IMG/VR virus record: IMGVR_UViG_3300023176_002047
Location: 1-21,520 of that record
Reading direction: 5' to 3' (one strand)
DNA from: a virus
DNA length: 21,520 nucleotides
How positions within the stretch are numbered: position 1 is the first letter of the stretch; each line of letters opens with the position of its first letter. The notes beneath the pieces were generated by a model. That model ran no database searches. It was not told the origin of the DNA and was given only the letters and a program-made list of their open reading frames with translations. A program made the translations under genes and the position numbers. Shown in pieces: positions 17,001 to 21,520 of this stretch.

Positions 17001-20000
17001 AAATAACAAAAGAAAATTATCAAAATTTTCTTTCAAGAATGCAACAGTATAGCAAAGCATCAGAAACTATTTTTGCAGATGAAATGTTGCAATTAATTGC
17101 TGAAATGCAATTATTAGGTATTTTACCAAAAAATAAATTTAATTTTTATAGTGCAAAACAATTTGTTAATTCTTTATTAACTAAATTTAATGGTGATCAA
17201 TCTTATTTATTTAGAATTGAATCACCCCAAGATGCTTATGATTTTATTAGTAGCTGGCAAGAAGGAGTTTTTACAGCACAAACAGCTGGAGCACCAGAAG
17301 AAGATAAGAGCACTGAAATAAAAGAAAGTAAAGGTGTTTCAAAAGCAGAATTTGAAAATACAGTTAAAAAATTAAATAATTTAAAAGACGGAAATAATAC
17401 TGTAGATTTAAGAACTAAGCCAGAAGTATTTGAGGCATTACCTACAATGATAGAGGTTCAGATCAATAACTTAGCTGCTACATTCGATAATAACACAAAA
17501 GAAGAATTAATATCTGACGTTCAGCTTAGGGTATTAGATCAAAATAAACAAGGTAATAATCCTGATTTAACATTTAAAGGCATAGGCCAAGTTTATGGAT
17601 TTTTAAATGATAGAATAAGAAAAAGATTATTAGATGCTTTAAAAGCAGATAGAGAATCAATATCTCCTAAATACTTAAATAGATTAGAAGGCGATGCAAT
17701 TGAAAAACTAGAAAAGCGAACTACTGAAGATAGCCCAGCACCTAAGCAACAAGAAAAACCAACATATAAAACTATTTCAAAAAGTAATATATTTTCAACA
17801 TCAGCACTTGATCAAATTAAAAATAAATTAGTATCTACGGTTAGAGTATTAAAATCAAAAATAAATGCACCAACCACAATAAATCAAACTGTTAAACCTA
17901 TTATATCAGAAATAAAAACTGAAATGGGTAAACAAGCTGATATTATAATTAAAAAAGACGCTGGTGGATTACAAAATAAAAGATTAGAAAAAGTATTTTT
18001 AAAATCTAAAAAAGCCACATTAGAAAATGCACCTACAACTTGGCTTGCTAAAGCGATGCCTTTTGCTGTTCAAAAATCTGTAGGCGGAAAATATACAGGA
18101 GAATTTGTTATTGATCCTACAACAAATAAAAAAGTAGAAGTTTTTAAACCAAATTTTATAAATGATTGGCAAGGTAAAAAAATAGATAGAGTAAAAACTT
18201 TAGGCACAGGTCAAACATCAGGTAATCAATTTATAAAAAGAAAACCAAATGTAGCTCAAAAAGTAACTGACGAGCAATTTATGTCGTACATGTTTAAATT
18301 TGACAATGATGGTAATGCTACGGAGATTATAAGAGGCAGAAAAGAATCATGGTCAAAAATGATGGCGGAAGAAATATCATTTGAATTAATAGACGATGCG
18401 TTGAATGATTTAACCAGCCCTATTGCAGAAGAACTTATAAAAAATCAAGCAAGATTAGGTGTTGAAATTGTAGAAAATTTTGCTCAACAAGTAAGAAAAG
18501 ATATTGATAGAGGTACAGTAAAAGAAAGTAAAGGCTTAGCCAGTTTTACGCCAAGCGAAATGGATAGATATACTAGCTCACAAGGCTGGGCTGATTTTAA
18601 AAATAAAATGGCGGCTGCTGAAGGAAAATATAGAGAAAACACTATATATAGATTTCATAAAGAATCTTTTTTAGAAACATACCCAGATAAGTTACAAAAA
18701 GAAATTGCAAAACAATTTTTTGTTAAATTAAAAAATTATGGTGATGTTGAGTCTATTAAAGTTCAATTAAAAGAAGATAACAGTTCATTGCCGGAATATT
18801 TAGAAGATATTAGAAGCCAAATAGATTTTAATGAAACAGTTAGACAAATTACAAATGCAGAAGCATCTATTCCAGTATTAAATGATAATAAAGTATATGT
18901 AGCTGATACACAACAGTATGTTATAGACCAAGCAAAAGGAGAAGATGTACAAACAATTATAGCATTCTTTTCCCCTACATTTGCTAATTCTGGCAAAATT
19001 GGAAGAGAAAGACAAGGCGTGATTGGTAAAGTAAGTAGAGCTGATTTATTTTATAATCAAAAGCATGTTATAAGTTCACTTAATGAAGCTGGTTTTAATA
19101 TTGATAAAGTAACTAAAACAAAAATAATATTAAAGGATGGTACTGTTTTACCTAGAGAATTTACAGCTACTGCTAAGGTAGAACAAAAGCATTTAGACGG
19201 AACATTAGATATAAATAAAGAAATTGAAATAGCTGGTAAGGCTTGGGATTTTATGATGAAATTAATAAAAGGTTTGAAAAATCAACCTTCCCATGTCCAA
19301 GCATTAACTTTAGCCTCTATGAATTCTGGTACAAATACTGTTTTAAGAGTTGCGGCTCCAGTACTTAATGTTAGTACTGTTTTACCTTCCAAAATACCAT
19401 CAGATTACAGATATGAACATAGACCACCAGCAAGGGTTGTTATGGCATTAGCTTTTAAAAGTGAAGTATTAGGCGATAAAAATATAAATATTGAAGCTTT
19501 GAAAAATGATTACCAAGTTTCTATTATACCAGTAACAATGGATAAAGTAATAGGAAAAATTGGATTAGGTCAAAGCACAATACCTGATTACAAACCTGGT
19601 ATTACGCCTGCAACTAATGATTATTATAATGCTTTTACAAAAAATAAACCCGGTATAGTTTCTATAAAAAATCTTAAAACAGGTGAAATAATTGGTAAAG
19701 ATTATGAAGCTTCATCTAAATTAAAAAATCAACCTACAGTAAAAGATGCTGTTGCTCAGCCTAAACAACCTAAAGAATCAACTGTAAAAGAAAGTAAAGG
19801 GTTAGATTTAAGTAAAGAAATTAATAATATGATTGCTAGGCAAAAAGGTGTAAAAGCAGAAGCAACATATTCTGAAATAGTAGCAAGAAAAAAAGGAGCA
19901 GGTAAAGGTGCTTTAAAATTTTTCTTACCAGCTACAGCTGAAGATTTTAGAGGCTTAACATCATATACATTTGCAGGAAAAGGAAAACAAGGAGAAGCAG

Positions 20001-21520
20001 ATCAAAAGTTTTTTGAAGATAATTTAGTAAAACCTTATATAAAAGGTGTTGCTGCAATGGAAAGTGCAAGACAAGCTTTAAAAAATGATTATAGAGGATT
20101 ATTACAAATGTATCCTGAGGTTAAAAAATCTTTAAATAAAGAAATAGGTAAGACTGGATTTACATTAGACCAAGCTATAAGAGCATATTTATATGAAAAA
20201 TCTGGTAATGAAGTTCCTGGTATATCTAAAAGAGATTTAAAGTTATTAACAGACACAATTAATAATAACGAAAATTATAAAGGATTCGCTGATGGTTTAT
20301 TAGCTGCAAGTAAGAAAGACTCTTGGGTTAAACCAGACCCATATTGGGATGCGGGTAGTATATTGAAAGATTTGAATGACATGGACCAAAATGTAAATAG
20401 AGCTGAATATTTACAAGAATTTATTGAAAATGTTGATATAATATTTGATAAACAAAATTTAAATAAGATTGAAGCATTATATGGTTCTAGACATAGAGAA
20501 GCATTAGAGGATATAATTAGAAGAATGAAGTCTGGTAGTAATAGACCACCAGGCACAGGGGATAGACAAACAACAGCTTGGTTGAACTGGGTAAACAACT
20601 CTGTAGGTACAATAATGTTCTTTAACAGAAGATCAGCATTATTACAGATGATTTCATTTGCTAACTTTACAAACTGGTCAGATAATAACCCATTAATGGC
20701 TGCAAAAGCATTTGCTAATCAACCAGCATATTGGAAAGCTTGGGTTGAAATATTTAATTCAGATAAATTAAAACAAAGAAGAGGTGGTTTAAAGTCTGAT
20801 GTACAAGAACAAGAAATTGCTAATCAAGCTAAAAATTCACCTAACAAAGTTCAAGCAGCTATATCTTATTTATTAAAAATAGGTTTTACACCAACACAAA
20901 TAGCAGATAGTGTTGCTATTGCAACTGGTGGTGCTACATTTTTAATTAATAGAACAAATACATACCAAAAGCAAGGAATGAGCTATGAAGACGCGAGAGC
21001 AAAAGCTTTTGAAGATTTTAGTGCTATATCTGATGAAACACAGCAATCAGGTGATCCAATGCTTATTTCAAAACAACAGGCTGGTCATTTAGGTAGATTC
21101 ATATTATCATTTCAAAATACACCAATGCAGTATACCAGGTTAATGAAAAAAGCTGGACAAGATTTAATAAATGGTAGAGGTGATTGGAAAACAAATGTAA
21201 GTAAAATATTATATTATGGATTTATACAAAACTTAATATTTGCTGGATTACAAAATGCTTTATTTGCATTATTACCAGAGTTTGATCCTGAAGAAGAAGA
21301 AGAAGCATACGATAAGCAAAAAAATAATAAATATAATAGAATTATAAATAGTATGATTGATACTATTTTAAGAGGTAGTGGTTTAGCAGGAGCCGTAGTG
21401 GCAACATTAAAAAATGCTATAAGAAGATACAATTTTGAAGAAGCAAAAGGTTTTACAGGAGATCATGCATATACCTTATTAGAATTAGCTAACGTTTCAC
21501 CACCTATTGGTTCAAAGCTT
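14015..21520 (+). CDS. Giant polyvalent virion/ejection protein with HEXXH metallopeptidase motif (3' end outside window)
   Basis: The frame from ATG 14015 stays open to the window edge, at least 2,502 residues. I read it as a large polyvalent virion protein that travels with the genome. Residues 1-75 are encoded by clearly less A+T-rich DNA and end at LDEVVVEAP (72-80), which resembles the TonB box of SusC-type receptors. Residues 100-420 are helical and charged. Hydrophobic segments lie near 422-455, 503-535 and 695-715. HEVGH at 955-959, with ADE (Glu1023) and AEM (Glu1030) downstream, looks like a gluzincin-type zinc peptidase. KESKG occurs at 1103, 1503 and 1925. Residues 1503-1920 hold a domain with YEHRPPARVVMAL. 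From 1930 onward the sequence (KFFLPATAEDFRGLTSY, WLNWVNNSVGTIMFFNRRSA, FILSFQNTPMQYTRLMKKAG) matches what I remember of marine phage structural giants. No virion RNA polymerase or lysozyme motif is seen. Confidence 0.8.
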   Translation, partial: MADPKNRYITFLDKEALKAGEEKLIRINEADYNNEYGTFEEYAKAQNATIYNTDGVEWDPTYDTKPEAVQQLDEVVVEAPKGKFATEKEQQAKNIQDNLSKITPETTKDLIAKEYFNLDDNFNPKIDRKWKPKVVNGVPTQAREYVNDYETDLKNNFNDDKKYNLWKSIVNKAQKEGVKLNKENIGGYFSLDDIDEKSKQTAVLKEKNYQSDQYLRGLDENERKFIEPYLFEGELETKAIKELQRATKLQKEKDEFYGNEEQWNQELKKRGLTPKDLNPDYSSIKNEFNQELKKKTKEYDDFVKGVDTKAANWQSFVNGKTELEKRIEGFNTSVKNNVFENEQEQIAVRNQLVEDIEKFDSIYTEDVINAQWEDLNSSIAEAKNKYDELNDALIQSTDIDFALSSLSKNYDKMDKLALVMEESFLGSAAMLTSTVAADLGNLAMFMNISPTKSRKWYQDLLDNKTAAINYNQKLRKKKETQFPQDARYGDEGYWGDVLINNSPSILVALGTGFAGVGGASALATAANVSTGVFFTMEAGQQLSNLEIGQREAPKVIADLEEALKDETNLAKRNELLKEIDNQKSLLKYSQFQKAFNAYTYGGIASLAERFGTLSVIKNFQKLSKGVGLTKLEKVLPPSIARATSQGLGIASAGTTGIGVETVEETVTKIGQNFADIVVLGKEKTLIDGLDPEFFRNVAATSLAIYGPMATPNVYTAVSNELKLRSEAKQEAIIRDQLMLLQEKINKTDLRSKEGRQLLGQRNSLLKELEKINTNIILKAGKMSNDEIEAVFENGKRIRELRREAEQIGNQVELTEYDKQRFGIIKGKAQKLFDINQKILGKPTEKFKDLDVALQMSRFFGSTNLVKNLKGINLFEINKDNYQEFISQKKNEYPQEVLDRIEKNALAIQNKESGANAMNENNDVIVFTDNVPVNIQAAYALGLDMMADVFSVSPIHEVGHIQTRKAGIIKDGKLSEEAKNLADEISSDIEQRFRNGEITKENYQNFLSRMQQYSKASETIFADEMLQLIAEMQLLGILPKNKFNFYSAKQFVNSLLTKFNGDQSYLFRIESPQDAYDFISSWQEGVFTAQTAGAPEEDKSTEIKESKGVSKAEFENTVKKLNNLKDGNNTVDLRTKPEVFEALPTMIEVQINNLAATFDNNTKEELISDVQLRVLDQNKQGNNPDLTFKGIGQVYGFLNDRIRKRLLDALKADRESISPKYLNRLEGDAIEKLEKRTTEDSPAPKQQEKPTYKTISKSNIFSTSALDQIKNKLVSTVRVLKSKINAPTTINQTVKPIISEIKTEMGKQADIIIKKDAGGLQNKRLEKVFLKSKKATLENAPTTWLAKAMPFAVQKSVGGKYTGEFVIDPTTNKKVEVFKPNFINDWQGKKIDRVKTLGTGQTSGNQFIKRKPNVAQKVTDEQFMSYMFKFDNDGNATEIIRGRKESWSKMMAEEISFELIDDALNDLTSPIAEELIKNQARLGVEIVENFAQQVRKDIDRGTVKESKGLASFTPSEMDRYTSSQGWADFKNKMAAAEGKYRENTIYRFHKESFLETYPDKLQKEIAKQFFVKLKNYGDVESIKVQLKEDNSSLPEYLEDIRSQIDFNETVRQITNAEASIPVLNDNKVYVADTQQYVIDQAKGEDVQTIIAFFSPTFANSGKIGRERQGVIGKVSRADLFYNQKHVISSLNEAGFNIDKVTKTKIILKDGTVLPREFTATAKVEQKHLDGTLDINKEIEIAGKAWDFMMKLIKGLKNQPSHVQALTLASMNSGTNTVLRVAAPVLNVSTVLPSKIPSDYRYEHRPPARVVMALAFKSEVLGDKNINIEALKNDYQVSIIPVTMDKVIGKIGLGQSTIPDYKPGITPATNDYYNAFTKNKPGIVSIKNLKTGEIIGKDYEASSKLKNQPTVKDAVAQPKQPKESTVKESKGLDLSKEINNMIARQKGVKAEATYSEIVARKKGAGKGALKFFLPATAEDFRGLTSYTFAGKGKQGEADQKFFEDNLVKPYIKGVAAMESARQALKNDYRGLLQMYPEVKKSLNKEIGKTGFTLDQAIRAYLYEKSGNEVPGISKRDLKLLTDTINNNENYKGFADGLLAASKKDSWVKPDPYWDAGSILKDLNDMDQNVNRAEYLQEFIENVDIIFDKQNLNKIEALYGSRHREALEDIIRRMKSGSNRPPGTGDRQTTAWLNWVNNSVGTIMFFNRRSALLQMISFANFTNWSDNNPLMAAKAFANQPAYWKAWVEIFNSDKLKQRRGGLKSDVQEQEIANQAKNSPNKVQAAISYLLKIGFTPTQIADSVAIATGGATFLINRTNTYQKQGMSYEDARAKAFEDFSAISDETQQSGDPMLISKQQAGHLGRFILSFQNTPMQYTRLMKKAGQDLINGRGDWKTNVSKILYYGFIQNLIFAGLQNALFALLPEFDPEEEEEAYDKQKNNKYNRIINSMIDTILRGSGLAGAVVATLKNAIRRYNFEEAKGFTGDHAYTLLELANVSPPIGSKL
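16790..17110 (+). other. Zinc metallopeptidase-like domain within the giant protein
   Basis: The motif SPIHEVGHIQTRKAG places HEVGH at residues 955-959 (bases 16877-16891), a standard HEXXH zinc-binding and catalytic signature with the usual hydrophobic residue before the first His. About 64 and 71 residues later, FADEMLQLIAEM supplies Glu1023 and Glu1030 as candidates for the third zinc ligand. Domain limits are estimated. Similar HEXXH domains occur within other phage and conjugative-element polyvalent proteins; the substrate here is unknown. Confidence 0.65.
17319..17334 (+). repeat. KESKG-encoding 16-base repeat, copy 1
   Basis: TAAAAGAAAGTAAAGG encodes KESKG (residues 1103-1107), preceded by a Pro/Glu/Asp/Ser linker and located shortly after the metallopeptidase-like domain. 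The same 16 bases recur at 18519 and 19785 in the same reading frame. Confidence 0.85.
18519..18534 (+). repeat. KESKG-encoding 16-base repeat, copy 2
   Basis: This is exactly the same 16 bases as copy 1, encoding KESKG at residues 1503-1507, exactly 1,200 bases downstream. With flanks it reads TVKESKGL, identical in peptide to copy 3 and differing at only two nearby bases. Confidence 0.85.
19785..19800 (+). repeat. KESKG-encoding 16-base repeat, copy 3
   Basis: This third exact copy encodes KESKG at residues 1925-1929, 1,266 bases after copy 2. It follows a Pro/Lys/Gln linker (VAQPKQPKEST) and directly precedes the long C-terminal domain, as expected of a domain-boundary element. Confidence 0.85.

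Noticed and set aside
18295-18330. FDNDGN string in the giant protein considered as a DxDxD-type virion RNA polymerase motif
   Set aside because: The third Asp of the catalytic signature is missing, similar D-x-D-G-N strings occur in the ring and muzzle proteins, and the surrounding sequence shows no polymerase-like context.
1-21520. tRNA genes, CRISPR arrays, integrase, attachment sites, insertion sequences
   Set aside because: No cloverleaf-like sequence, regular spaced repeats, recombinase motif or terminal inverted repeats were seen; almost all bases are in well-supported structural genes.

Overview
This window is a stretch of the late, virion-structural module of a tailed phage with a short (podovirus-type) tail. 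All recognisable genes are on the + strand and tightly packed: gaps are 1 to 68 bases and no gene-free stretch exceeds 300 bases. The DNA is strongly A+T-rich, arginine is almost always AGA, and none of the gene starts with a visible upstream region has a Shine-Dalgarno sequence; starts follow A/T-only or nearly A/T-only leaders. That style fits a Bacteroidota (probably marine flavobacterial) host. Sequence signatures in the portal, coat, ring and stabilisation/muzzle proteins resemble crAss-like phages (Crassvirales) and related marine Bacteroidota podoviruses. The crAss-like assignment is recognition from memory, not a search result.

Layout, left to right. Head module: portal protein (5' end just outside the window), an acidic scaffold-like protein, and the major capsid protein, which is followed by a strong C(UUCG)G hairpin terminator. 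Neck and tail module: an unassigned conserved-looking virion protein followed by a second hairpin, two neck/ring (adaptor-like) proteins, and a 1,539-residue P22 gp10-like stabilisation or 'muzzle' protein. Ejection/cargo module: a small Ala/Gln-rich protein, a 381-residue helical protein, and one giant open reading frame from 14015 to the end of the window (at least 2,502 residues, 3' end missing).

The giant protein is the most interesting item. It reads open over 7.5 kb and looks like a large polyvalent virion protein of marine phages. It has an N-terminal segment of unusual base composition ending at a TonB-box-like peptide (LDEVVVEAP), long helical stretches, several hydrophobic segments, a HEVGH zinc-metallopeptidase motif at residues 955-959, and a long C-terminal domain. 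A short peptide, KESKG, occurs three times at 400- and 422-residue intervals at apparent domain boundaries, and the same 16 nucleotides encode it each time. This raises the possibility of a modular polyprotein with processing or linker sites.

Working together, these genes would build the prohead (portal, scaffold, coat), close it with neck rings and the muzzle, and load the head or neck with proteins that travel with the genome into the host cell. No tRNA, integrase, CRISPR array, insertion sequence or replication gene is visible.
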